This document shows, in pieces, positions 13,365 through 24,732 of a stretch of 64,000 bases of DNA. Source of the DNA: Xiphophorus maculatus (taxonomy: Eukaryota > Chordata > Actinopteri > Cyprinodontiformes > Poeciliidae); the NCBI RefSeq assembly GCF_002775205.1, contig NC_036457.1, positions 3,767,650-3,831,649 of the forward strand, given 5' to 3'. How positions within the stretch are numbered: position 1 is the first letter of the stretch; each line of letters begins with the position of its first letter. The notes under the pieces were generated by a model. The model was not told the DNA's origin and ran no database searches. It worked only from the letters and a program-made list of their open reading frames with translations. A program made the translations under genes and the position numbers.

Positions 13365-13805
13365 GTTAGTTTAGATTTATGTGACTTTAGATGTTGTATT
13401 GATAAAAAACCTTAAAAGAAAAGATAGATTAAAAGAAAAGCCAAATTAGACTAAGGAAATATTTGGGAGATAATCCTGATGGATTAGTTTTATTTAAACA
13501 GCCAGAGATGTCTTGGAGCTGTGCAGAAATGTGTAAGATTTTAAACATTGTTAGTTTTCACTGTGTGGATTTCTTGGCAGTAAAACGAAACTGAGCTGAA
13601 TTTATTGCTTAACTTGCGCCTTTAAAAACTACACACGAACACTTGAAGCTTTTCAAACATGATTTTTGTGGTACATTACCTTGCAATCTGTAATTCAGCA
13701 AGTTGTTGATCATTTGTAATACAAATTAGATTCTGGCATAAAATCTTGGTTTCCTGACCTGTGCAGAAATATCTGAACATCATCTGGTTTTCTGTTTTGC
13801 TAAAG

Positions 13806-13923
13806 TTCTCAGCAAGAACACAAAATAGATGCTGCTACACCAGTAAATCAAGCTGAAGCTGGATTCAAGAGTTTGCTCAAGCGTAAAATATGAATGGACA
13901 GAGACATTGACTAGAAACAAAGA
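13806..13923 (+). pseudogene. Exon-like unit 2 (QAEA peptide), broken
   Basis: Acceptor TTGCTAAAG ending 13805 and donor GTAAGT at 13924. The frame reads IDAATPVNQAEAGFKSLLKR and then K-I-stop, aligning with unit 1 at D-[SA]-A, QAEA, K-L and RK. The TGA after KRKI breaks it as an internal coding exon. It looks like a tandem exon duplication that has decayed. Confidence 0.35.
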
Positions 13924-14754
13924 GTAAGTTTCCTTTTACCCTATGCTCTCTTCATGTTTTACAATGAAAACAAGGGAAAGAAAATGTATCAATATATTTT
14001 CAAGTTTTTGAATTGTAACATGGGAACAGCTTGTCTATAGAAATCTGAAATCAAATAATTAATCTGTCATGAGACACTAGAGAAACATCAAACGACAAAC
14101 TAAGAAAAAATCCTTGATACAAAGTGTAACCCTGCCTAAAGAAGAGACGCTGATCTAATTATCTGACAAATGCACAAAATAAAATTAGGTGCTGCACAAT
14201 ATTAGATAAAGATCACTGGATTAAATTCCCTGCCCTCATGAAGATGATGAAGTAGATCTGGAAATTGGAGTTTCAACCAGAGTTTTTTTTTTTATTATTT
14301 TCTCTATATTCCAATATTACTAATATTCCTTCCCCTCTGCCTGTGTGAACCTCAGCATCTGGTCTAAAATCAGCACAGAGGTGCGTGACAGTCCAGCCAT
14401 TCCTTTCTGGTATCTGCCAATCCAGTTTCACCAGGAAACATTTCATAAGTTTCACTAGACACGAAATGTTTTAGTTACAAATGTTGGTCACAGACTGTAG
14501 GATGGAAAAACCCGACGTTCATCAGATTTTTTCTAATTAATTTTACATGACAGAAATTGCAACAAAGAGCATTAAAATCTGAAGCCTAGAAGTGATTCTA
14601 TAATCTCAAACAAACAATTCCAGATGATTAAGAAGTAAAGTTATGATAAAACTGAAAAACAATGTTCAAAGCCCCGCCCAGACTCAGATTGGTAAATGCG
14701 TGACAGCGGGCTGACGCCTTTCCTTGTTTCTGTCTAGTCAACAGTAGCAGGAAT

Positions 14755-15126
14755 GTTGTCCGAAAGGAGGAGTTTGCATAGCCATCAGTTACAGACGAAT
14801 CAAGAGGAATGACTGCAAGTTTGGAGAGAATGAACTTTCCTGGAGACTGAGCTGCCCTGATGGTGGATATTCTATCTGCCACGGGAACAATCAGATATTC
14901 ATCCCGTCCTCATCCTGGTCCCACAGCTGTGTATGTGGACTGTTCGTCTGGCATCCTGTCCTTCTACAGGGTCTCATCCGACACAGAGCTCCATCTCTAC
15001 ACCTTCAACACCACCTTCACTGAACCACTTTATGCTGGCTTTGGGTTCACCTCATATAACTCCTCAGTGTGTCTGAGGAGTCATGTTCTCTATAGTAAAC
15101 ATGACAGTTATTTGACAAAACCTTAA
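14755..15126 (+). pseudogene. B30.2/SPRY domain relic (NLRC3-like or TRIM-like), frameshifted
   Basis: One frame carries GGVCIAISYRRIKRNDCKFG and ENELSWRLSCPDGGYSICH, the SPRY core seen in fish TRIM and NLRC3-like proteins (IAVSYK ... FG-ND-SW-L-C). Near 14920 the homology moves to another frame, which continues TAVYVDCSSGILSFYRVSSD, then LYTFNTTFTEPLYAGFGF, the standard SPRY C-terminus, and stops at 15124-15126. The frame change with no splice signal marks a pseudogene or an assembly error. No PRY, NACHT, RING or LRR sequence was found nearby, so the parent family is not decided. Confidence 0.75.
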
Positions 15127-16345
15127 TCTTTAATAAATAAGTAAAATAAAATTAATTTGTGAATTTCAAGCTCTCACAATTTTTCCCGTCTCAATCTTTA
15201 ATGTGCTTTGAAACTAAATCTGTGTTCGATCAACATTTTTCTGCGTCTTTGACCACATTCAAACTACACGTTTTCTATTACAATATTGCAATCTGTTTTC
15301 AATTTGTATGTATTTTTTCTATTCCTGGATGTTGAAATCCCTTCTAAGCTTGTGATTATTGCTTCTCACAAGATAATCATTATTGATCTGTTTGCATATA
15401 TGCAATGAAAAGAAATCCATTTTATGAGGATTCATTCACTTTGATCAAAAAAATACAAATCTTATTTGATTTGACATTTTTAGTCTACAATAGGGCAACT
15501 GTAGTTTTCATTCAGATAGCAGCAGGTCTGTTTGGTTATTTTTTTTCCCTTAAATGTAATAATTGTTTCAAAACATGTTTTTGTATTTGCTCGTGTTATC
15601 TTTATTTTATATCAAATTGTATTTGTTCTGAAGCACATAAGTGTGTCCAAAAAAACTGAAGATAATTATAAAGTTTAGAAACTGTATGACAAGAAACGGT
15701 GGATGTAAAAAAACTTCTTAAAGTTCATCATATTTTTGTGGAATGTATTACTTATGAATCAGAAAGAAGGCAGTTCCCAAAATAAAGAAAAACAATGAAC
15801 ATTACATTTACAATTGATAAAATTATTGGTATTAATGTCGGTGAAGTATTAGGTCAAATTAAGAGAAGTGTCTATTGGGGTTGCCTTCCCCAGATAAAAG
15901 AATAGAAGCTGACTAATAAACTATTATTTTAAAGTCACAAATGTGTTCTGTGAAGCTGAAATTGTGTTTAAGCTGGTGTACCTCAATGGTATAGAGAAAT
16001 ACTTGAAATTATTCCAAAGTACAGTAGAGTCTCAGTGTAACGAAAACGGAAACGGACAAACCTTTGGCGGCCCCTGATGGACTACTTTCTCAGTGCATTC
16101 AACTGGGTATAAAATCTAACAACTCATTTTCATGTACTTAAGTATTTTATTCATTTTTTTATTTATCGTATTTAGTTCCCTTTCTCCATCCCAATAATAA
16201 TAATAAAGTGAAAGTAAGTGATTTTTGGAAAATACAAACTTAATAGAGAGAATTTAGTTTATTAATGCGAAGTTGAACTAAGTTCTCAGCATTAGGGTTT
16301 TGTTTTTTTGTTTTGTTTTGTTTTATCTAATGTCCATACTCCAGC
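15127..16345. other. Non-coding stretch
   Basis: AT-rich, with no credible exon. The ORF at 15405-15659 has low-complexity hydrophobic composition and no recognisable domain. Confidence 0.6.
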
Positions 16346-16359
16346 CCAGTAGGTGGCGG
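16346..16359 (+). promoter_or_regulatory. CTCF-type core motif upstream of THAP-E2F6
   Basis: CCAGTAGGTGGCGG matches CCASYAGRKGGCRS at every position. It is part of the longer string AGTAGGTGGCGGTAATGCAC, which recurs in many vertebrate genomes, so it may be repeat-borne. It lies about 245 bases upstream of the chosen start codon of the THAP-E2F6 gene. Confidence 0.45.
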
Positions 16360-16414
16360 TAATGCACCATATCACAGTTGCCCAGCCAACCGCCATAAAA
16401 AAAAGAGAACTTGT

Positions 16415-16422
16415 ACTTCCGG
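16415..16422 (-). promoter_or_regulatory. ETS/GABP-type promoter motif
   Basis: ACTTCCGG (complement CCGGAAGT) lies 170 bases before the start codon in a locally GC-rich region with GGCGCGCG and CTTCCCGC, the latter one mismatch from an E2F site. This is typical of TATA-less housekeeping promoters. Confidence 0.4.
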
Positions 16423-16590
16423 ATCAGAGACCTGATAGTTTCCTGAGGCGCGCGACGTAAACAGACTGCATGCGGCGGGAATGTGGATGTGTTTTTCCTG
16501 AAGTTTTTGTCCCGGTTTTCCAGCCGGAACATGATCCCTGCCGCCGCTTCCCGCTGGGTTCGGAAGGAAAACAAGCCGGTGTTCAGCGGC

Positions 16591-19500
16591 ATGTGGAAGT
16601 GCGTCGTGTCCGGGTGTCCGAGCCGCATGGGGAGCGTGAACCGGGGCGCCTTGAAGCGAGGACCGAAACGGTTCTTCAGGTTCCCCACATCTCCGGACCG
16701 AGTAAAGGTACGGCGGAGGCTTCGGGAAGTAGTCCAAGCCCTGAAGTAGCTGTTGTTTTCCCTGTTTGGTCCAGTATATTTCCTGGTCTTTAAAAAGTCT
16801 AATGGCACAATAGAAAGTGAGGGAAAATGTGCATTTCCGAGATTTATTCCCAATCCCAATGTCTGAAAGTGTTTCCTTCTTTCTGCAACTTCTGCACTTC
16901 TTCATCCTAACATGTTTCCTTCTGTTCTTCCTTCATTTTGACCTTAATTGTGTTAATATCTTCTATTGCTGCGTCCTTCCATCTGTCCTGATTCTCTTCT
17001 TTTTCCTATTCTTTCTTTTTTGTGTTCTTCTTCTATCCTATCTTTTTATGTTTCTTTGTGTTTACTTCCATGGATTCTGCATTTCTCTCCTTCATCTAAT
17101 TATTTTTGCATCCTTTCCTCCTTTTCATTTCCTATTTCCTTACATCTTCCTTCCTTTCATTCTACCCCTTCCTTCCTTCATTCCTTCCTTCCTTATGTCC
17201 TTCTCTCCTCCCATCTTTCCATGCATCCTGTCTTATTTCCTTCTTTGGATCCTTCCTTCCATGTTTTTTTTTCATCCTTCACTTTGTCCTTGTTTCTTTC
17301 CTTACACTCTTCCTTGTTCCCTTCCTTCCTTTTTGTTCTTTCTTCTTTTCCTTTCATTTTCCCTTATTTTCTTTTTTCCTACCATTATTCCATATTTCCT
17401 CTCTTGTTTCCTTCTCTTACTGTGTGACCTTCCTTGTCTCTCCATCCTTTCTTGTTTCCTCGCCACCCTCCCTTTTTGTCTTTTTTTAAATCCGTTCTTC
17501 TTTCCTTGCCTCCTTCCTCTCCTTATGCATGTTTTTCTTTCATCTTTCTTTGTATTTTATCATATTTCCTTGTCTTTTCATTTGTCCTTCATTCATTCTT
17601 CTAATTTGTTTTGTGTCCTCTCATCCCTCCTTGTCTCCTCTCCTCCCTCCATGCCTCCTCGTCTCCTAGGTATGGCTGGCGGCGTTGAGGGAAACCGATA
17701 AGGATCCGTCTGAGCAGCATTTCATCTGTGAGGATCACTTCCTGCCGGAGGATATTTCAGGAAACGACGTTCGGAGCGACGCCATTCCCATCATGCCTCC
17801 TTATCTGGACGGGCCACAGTTCCCGACCGGCGCCGATCCGTTACTGGAAGAGGAGCAGTGGGCGACCGGCGGCTGGGGTGATGAAGAGGAGGAAGATGAA
17901 GATGAGGCACCAGAGCAGGTCTGGAGTCAGTTTCTACCTCTTTCATCGAATCTTTAATGCGAGATAAAAATAATAAAATCTGGTTTCTGATCTCCAGAAT
18001 CCAAACAGACGTGCTCAGAACCCATCAGAACCTGATGTGAAGAGGTACCACAGTCTCAGAAACCGGGTCAAATTCACCAAATTACAGGGAAATCTAAATA
18101 ATATTTGTTTCCTTTTCTTCAGTGAATTTTGTCCTCAGGATAAAACGACCGACTGGTTCATCAGAGAAGGTGAGTCACGACAAATTAGTTTCTATTAATT
18201 ATGAAATAAATGTTTATTTTCCAATAATTATGAGATAAATGTTTTTCTAACTAATAACTATGGGATAAATATCTTTATTCATTTTGATGGCTGGAAAATT
18301 TGCAAACCAAATCCTGGATTCTTTTCCTCCGTTATTGATTTCCTCTTCTTTCTTTTTTTTTGCTGTTTTTCAAACTATTTAATGTTTCTAGAAAGTCACA
18401 ATATATCAGCATTATCATCTGCTTCCTTCCTTTCACCCTTACTTCTTTCCTTCCTTTCATCCTTCCTTCTTCCCTTCTTTTCACCCTTACTTCTTTCCTT
18501 CCTTTCATCCTTCCTTCTTCCCTTCTTTTCACCCTTACTTCTTTCCTTCCTTTCATCTTTCCTTCTTTGGTTTCTTTCACCTTTTCCTTCATCCATCCTT
18601 CATTGCTTCCTCTACTCATCCTTCCTTTCTTTCATCTTTCATTACTTTCCATCCTTTCACATTTCTTTGCTTCTTTTTCATTATTTCATCCATCTTTTTA
18701 TCGTTCCTTCCATCTGTTAATCCATTCTTCCTTCACTGCTCTCTTCCATCCATCCTTCATTTCTCCTTGTTTCAGCTCATGAACCTGTTTTCAGGTGATG
18801 CCTGATACATCAGCGTTAACATCGGTACCGGTCCGATAAATGAAACCAGGCCGACATTTTAAACTGTGTCCAAAGTTTTGGTAATATTGGTGAATATTGG
18901 AAATCAACCATTCAGTATAAATATTGAACGTTGCCCCAAGATTTCATATCGATGCATCGCTAATGTTTTAATATCAGGCCAAGATAAATAAGTAAAGTAA
19001 TATTTTTTGTTTGAATCATGCTATTGATTAAGTGTTAAACCAGCCTGGCTCTGTTGGCACGGTAACATCACAGCGGTTCTGTCTCCAGGTACTCCTCTGA
19101 CCCGGCTCACGCGGGGTTTCCTCCAGCTGCTCATGGCCGACCCAGACGCCTTGCTGGACGTCAGAGAGGCGGCGGAGAAGCTCCAGACCCACACACACCG
19201 AGTCCAGAGCGTCGTGGACGTCCTGCAGGGTGTCGGACTCGTCCAGAGCGACTCGGATGAGCGGGTCCGGTGGATGTAAGCGGCTGGAATCGGTTCTGTT
19301 CAGAGTCTCTGTAAAAGATTCAGGAATGAGATCAGCAGAGAAACCGTTCAGGTCACAGAGGAAGGAAAACATTCCTGATTAAAACCAGTTCAGCCAGTAC
19401 CACAGACTGGAAATGGTCCTTCTGGTTCTGTCTGTCCATCCTTCTATGTCTCTGTCATTCTGTCTTTCCATCCATCCTTCTTTGTCTTTTCATCTTTAAT

Positions 19501-22211
19501 TTAATTCTTTCATTTTTCCTTCTTTGTTTCCATCTATCTATTCATCCATCTTTCCTTCCTTCTTTGTCTCTTATCTGCCCTTTCATCCTTCCTTACATCC
19601 ATCCTTGCTTCCTTTAATCCTCCCTTCCTGATGTCAGTAGAAACATCTGCAGTAAATTCACAGCAAATTTTAATTTAAATATTAAATCAGACATTTTTTT
19701 AAACATGTTTTCTCCAAACTCCTTGTTGTGTTTCCGTGTTTAAACTGAAATCTGGAATCCTTGAACCAGAATCTCTCCCTCTCCTTCCCTCTCTCTCGTT
19801 CTCTCTCTTTCTCTGTTCAGAGGAAGTAGCCCCATCTTCAGCTTCCTGTGGAGAGACACTTTGACCTTCCTGACGATGCTGCAGGGGCTGAAGGTCATGG
19901 AGGAGGAAGTGGACCGTCTCTTTAAATCCTGCGCTCAGCAGCTCTTCGACCTCACTGAGGATGAGGAGAACTCTTCATATCCTTCTGAGTCTGACTGAGG
20001 AGCTTCTGCGTCTAAATATCTTACAGATATGAAGCTGGTTTGGTGTTTATGTTGCGATAATGAAGCAGCAGTTTGATCTTTCCAATCCACGACATAAACT
20101 TTAATTGAAAAATATTTATTTTAGATGTAAAAACAAGACAATAAAAATAATGCTGTTTTTTTTAGTCTTGTTGTTTATGTAGCAATGTATCTGGGAAGAT
20201 GACATATGCTAAGTTGCTTTTGCACTAGCTAGCTCCGTCCAACCAGAACAGTATGCGCAACAATAAAGTTCAGCCATTTCATTCTGAGTTGGAGCGCGTT
20301 GAAATAAAACACAGTGAGGAGGGGAGATGAAGATGAGACACGCTGGTGTTTGTGCTTCCAGCAGTACGCTGCGAAGATCTCCAGTTTCTAACTCAAACTG
20401 TTTACATTTAGCATCATTTTCACAGATTTATTAGTGATGTCTCACAAAACTTAAAGATGCTTAATTTTTTATTTCAACAGCTATGCATTTCTATCCAGTT
20501 TGTTTTGAGTTTGCATTAGCTCCTGCTAATGCTGTTAGCCGTAGCTAACCTAGTAAACAGTAGATGATGCTTGTTTCAACCAATGGCTCACGCATAGCGA
20601 CATTAAAACGTAGGTGAAAAATGGAATGAAGATGAACAATTTCTAAAGTAACTATAAGTTTTTACTTTCCCTAACCAAAAACCTTTAGGTTAAAATGACA
20701 ATTCCAACATATTTAGACCAACTGGTTTAATTAGTTGTGGTTCTTTTGAGAAGCGTTTTGATCTTTAACTTTTCTTCACGCTGGCCTACGTCCGCTGCGA
20801 TGACATCTGTCGCCTTGGAGACCTGCAGCATCAGACGGTGATCGTCATCAAATCTCCCCCAGAAACGAAGCTGATCATTCCTCCTCCTGACGAGGTGAGC
20901 AGATCCCAGGGGAGAGCAGCCGATCCCAGAGAGATGGATTCATTCTCCCTGGTTTTATCTGAAATGATGAAACTAGATTAAAGCTGATTGTTTTTCTGGT
21001 TCCGGCGCTTCAGGACGGGATTCGGATGCAGCTGAAGTCGGAGAACGGTCCCATCATGGCACTGACCTGTGACGTGGGAACTTTGACCTCTGAACTCACA
21101 AACAACAGCGTGGCATTCTCGGCGCTGGAGAGTCGCGTCAGGGCGTGTACGATTGATGAAGGTACCTGGAATAGAGTAATCAGAAATACTTCTAAAACTT
21201 TGGGTGGATTTTAAATATTACTTTACGATCATCTCATCTGTGTCACTTTAGTTTATTCTTCATTTGAAGGATAAACTCGTCATCTCTGCTAAATTATTTT
21301 CCGAAATACTCTTATTTCTCCACATACAGATGTATCTAAATAAAGTGGAATATCATTGAAAAGTATATTTATTTCAGTAATTTAATAAAACATTTTAAGT
21401 TTATTGACTCTAGGCACTAAAATGGTCATTAAGTCACATATTGGTACTTTTTACTGGAAAATTACCTTAAAAATTGCACGTTTTCCTACACATTGTTTCT
21501 TTCCATGAAATTTTCCATCAATATTTTTGGATTGAGCTTGTGCCGCAGGCAGTCAAAAGCAACTCAGATGATTTTCCCTTGGTATTCAGGTAAGGTGATT
21601 CTGATGTTGTCCTGGTTCAGCAGTGGATTGGGACATTTGTGCTCAGAGACATCGGCATGTTTTCATTTTTGAAGCTCCGATTCCATCTTTAGTTTTCGCT
21701 TTTTGAATCTCGCCTAAAGACTCGAATGGCTTTACTTCGCAATTCTCCCAAATCTGTGGTTATTCCTGCTGTGCAGTTTTTCCTTCCACTTAACTTTCCA
21801 TTCGTATTTCTGGGTCAGCATGCAGGTAAGCAGGGTTCCTCATGATGTAGCCCCTAATTTTGCCAAAACTTAACATTCTGGTTTTAAAAACTCTTTTCTT
21901 ATTGGAATCATTTAATGATTTTGTAAGCAAAAAAAATCCACAAAACGAACAAAGAAATGCTTAAAATATGTTTTATAATAAAATGAATGAAATAAATGAA
22001 CTTTTCAATGTTACATTAATTTAATGAGATGTTTTTATTACACTGATAAATACTCGACTACTGACCGAAGCCATTTGCTTTAAATTGGTTGATTTCTCTA
22101 TTATTTTTCTGTCTGACTTTCTTTAAATCCTGAAGTTCAAAAGGAAAACTGATTAAATGTTTGACTTTTATTCACCTGCCACTAGTGGTGAACAAGAAGA
22201 TGAAGATCTAG
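16591..22211 (+). CDS. e2f6: THAP-domain E2F6-type transcription factor
   Basis: Nine exons in continuous phase: 16591-16707, 17670-17918, 17998-18044, 18123-18169, 19089-19275, 19821-19976, 20780-20894, 21014-21161, 22186-22211 (363 aa). Residues 1-80 form a THAP zinc finger: MWKCVVSGC gives Cys4 and Cys9; exon 2 gives the invariant Trp41 and FICEDHF with Cys59 and His62 (C-x4-C-x49-C-x2-H). The ATG before WKC is preferred because THAP domains start there. An acidic linker follows (DEEEEDEDEAPEQ). Residues 154-215 match an E2F winged helix (LTRLTRGFLQLL, LLDVREAAEKL, VLQGVGLV), but the DNA-reading R-R-x-Y-D motif is replaced by H-R-V-Q-S. Residues 216-350 are the coiled coil and marked box (LAYVRCDDICRLGD, TVIVIKSPPETKL). 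A THAP-E2F6 fusion has been reported in zebrafish. The 26-nt last exon is the least certain; read-through of the eighth exon into its intron would stop at 21214. Confidence 0.9.
16990..17665. repeat. Polypyrimidine (CCTT/TTCC)n tract in THAP-E2F6 intron 1
   Basis: Long imperfect C/T-only sequence dominated by CCTT and TTCC, filling most of the first intron up to the acceptor CTCCTAG at 17669. It generates several long leucine/serine/phenylalanine-rich shadow ORFs that are not genes. Confidence 0.85.
18436..18570. repeat. 48-bp pyrimidine-rich tandem repeat
   Basis: Two full identical 48-bp units (18436-18483 and 18484-18531, each starting CCCTTACTTCTTTCC) and most of a third, embedded in a wider CTTT/ATCC-rich stretch to about 18770. 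Similar sequence recurs at 19430-19640. All lies in THAP-E2F6 introns. Confidence 0.9.
19977..20779 (+). other. U12-type AT-AC intron in THAP-E2F6
   Basis: The exon ends AACTCTTC and the intron begins ATATCCTT, the U12 5' splice consensus. It ends TCTTTAACTTTTCTTCAC: TCTTTAAC is a good U12 branch site about 10 bases before the terminal AC. Joining these sites restores the E2F reading N-S-S-L-A-Y-V with no frame loss, whereas no GT-AG choice does. E2F-family genes are known for conserved minor-spliceosome introns. Confidence 0.9.
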
Positions 22212-22432
22212 GAAGAGGATGAAGATTTTCTCAGCAGGTAAAGGGAGAAATTATCGTTTTATGGAGAGATTTGTATTTATAAGCAGAAATATCGGTTTAT
22301 TTCATCTGTTTATTCTTTTTTTGTAGGATGAAAACCCAACGATGCGTCAAACTGAAGGAACTCTGAGGTGGAAGAGGAAAACCTCTGAATGTTCAGTGTT
22401 GGGTTCAGAACTGACTGGAAATTTGAACCTGG

Positions 22433-22438
22433 ATTAAA
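22433..22438 (+). promoter_or_regulatory. Candidate THAP-E2F6 poly(A) signal
   Basis: ATTAAA, a common variant signal, about 220 bases after the predicted stop and followed by a T-rich stretch. Confidence 0.4.
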
Positions 22439-22486
22439 GTTTCTTTCTGTTTGAACGTTGATGGGGGGAAAATAACCAGTACCACA

Positions 22487-22500
22487 GCGCCCCCTGTTGG
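22487..22500 (-). promoter_or_regulatory. CTCF-like motif (one mismatch)
   Basis: The complement reads CCAACAGGGGGCGC, differing from CCASYAGRKGGCRS only at position 4. It lies just past the end of THAP-E2F6 and points toward the motif at 16346. Confidence 0.3.
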
Positions 22501-24089
22501 CTGAACCAAAAGCTGCTGCCTTTCTTTTTGGATCATCTCAGCCACCTCATCTTCTCAGTTCAACAATTTAAACTTTGATAATTTTTTTGTTAAACTGGGA
22601 GGTAAACGGAGACCAGAACAAGCTGCTGGTTTAACTGGTGGATGGACTGAAGATCTCAAACCAACTTTTTTTTCTTTCTTCGAACTTTAACCTCTTTGCT
22701 GTTTTTATCCAAAGTAGAGAAGCAGGAGAGATGAACAGCTGGTCAGAAACTCAAAAATCCAATACTTTTCTGTACTGTGAATGCAGCACTTGAAGCATTA
22801 ATGGGAAGCGCTCTTTAGTGTCTTCAAGCCGTTTAAATTGAAACTAAGACGTAATTCAGGCTGCAGGGCGGCGAGAGAGAGCAAGACTTTCATCAGATAA
22901 CTGGAAGGATGGACATATTGCAAAAGACTTGCTCTTTTTTATTATTTTGAACTTTCTGTTGTTGTACATGCTTGATTTGAAAATATTAGGGGTCTTAGTC
23001 GTCACACACATTTAGTCTGTGTAATACTAACCACACTTATGAGTGGTTAGTTTTAGCATTAAGATGCTAAAATCTATTTAAAATGTGAAAATCCTTAATC
23101 CTTCAGTCAAAAACCCTATTTTACATTAAGTGCTTTCTCACACAGTGTGACGTCTCACCTACTCTAAATGCAACTTAATAATAACGGCGGAAAGGCTGGA
23201 ATAAATATTTTCTTTACTAACCTGGAGACATCTCTGTTTGGTTTTATTTTTCATTTTCATGAAGGAGGAACAGAAATGAGTTTTGATAGAAACGTGTTAA
23301 ATGTTAAAATGTTCCTTTGTTTGTGTTGCTGCTGTTTCTCTTTCATCTGTTTGAGTTGAAAGAGAAGAAACCAGATATCCAGATGGGATCAGCAGAAGCG
23401 AAAATGCTCCAACGCAACACTGAACTTAAAAGTTAAACTATTTTTTACTTCTTAGTTTCTTTATATATTCTGAGATTCGCAAAATATATTGAAACCAATA
23501 AAAGATTCGACTTCAGAGTTAAGAAATAATCCCTCATTTTCTGTCTTTAACCAAACTGGTTTGTACAAATTACTTGAACTAAACCCTAATTATTTTGAAA
23601 AAGAAATCATTCTGAGTGAATTACCTCCACAGCATGCAAAGAGCAGCTATACATTCCTATTAATAATCTAATTATTTCATTTGATATGTGCTGAAGCAGA
23701 GACAAAGGGATTTTTTTATACTGTTTGCATGTTTGTTGGCTTTTATTTTTTTACTTGCACGATAGAAGCGTATGGTAAAAGAAAGGACTGAATTCCTGTA
23801 TCATTGCCTCAATCACACCATAACGATGCTGAGCAGCCAATCAGAGGCAGATAAATCTAATATCACAGTTTAATGCATATTTGTTTTCACATAAACTTCA
23901 AAATAATTATTTTAAGAACACATCAAGTGACCAAAACTGTCTGTGGCATTAATTTCTTAAACCAAATCCAAACTATTTTGCTTTTAATAATGATGATAAC
24001 TAAGTCAAGTCCATTTTCTGATGGACTTGAAAGAACTTTCATAAAGGAAACAACCATTAAAGCTCAGTTTGATTCTCTGATGGACTCTG
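22501..24089. other. Non-coding spacer
   Basis: No gene seen. From about 23820 the sequence is homologous to the region upstream of Ig gene copy C (36790-37070), for example CAGCCAATCAGA(G/T)GCAGAT, so it is the left flank of the duplicated Ig unit. Confidence 0.6.
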
Positions 24090-24732
24090 GTGGACTCTGG
24101 TCCAGACAGCTGGCATTTCTTCTGCTGCTGATCTGACTGGTTGTAGCATCAGATCAATATTAACTGCCAGCAGTAGAGGGGCTGGTGGGTTCTGATAGAT
24201 GACTAACTCAGCAGCAGAGCATTCTGGGATTTATAGTATAAGTGGTGAAAGCTCTAGTAAACATTTTTATTCTAAAGTATTTATATTTTCTGCTGTAAGG
24301 ATCCAGTTGGACCTGTTTGGATTCTGTTCTGACTGGGTTTATCAGAGTCTCAGAGCTGCTGGGTGTCGGTGGACTAACCGCAGCCTCTGGTGTGCATGAC
24401 AGGTTATCTCTGACTGCTCAGGCAGGAAATTAGAACAAGTTGTACAAAATATATACAGTTAAAAAAGAGGAAATAAAATCCTAGTCTGCTGTCCTTTACC
24501 TGCAGATTCTTCATCTAAAACATCTCAGTGTTACAAAGTGAGTTAAATAGTTTATCTGTTCATTTTAACTGAAGTTATGTAACTGTGCTTCATTCTGCGG
24601 TTTTCTGTCAGTCTCTAGAAAGTGATAAGAGCAAAATGACAGGATACATTGCAACCAGGAAATATGATCAATATTTTCAGATCAGCAGCAGAGAAAAGAC
24701 TCTCAGTTCAGCGGCTGATAGACGGACAGGAG

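Noticed and set aside
16323-16905. Minus-strand frames of 177-178 codons opposite the THAP exon
   Set aside because: They are antisense shadows of the first coding exon and promoter; the plus strand has the zinc ligands and matching splice sites.
16817-17701. A 294-codon hydrophobic frame and neighbouring frames
   Set aside because: It lies in the polypyrimidine intron of THAP-E2F6; Leu/Phe/Ser/Pro richness comes from CCTT repeats, and it overlaps the exon 2 start in the wrong frame.
19089-19376. A minus-strand 114-codon frame
   Set aside because: It is antisense to the E2F winged-helix exon, which has clear homology on the plus strand.
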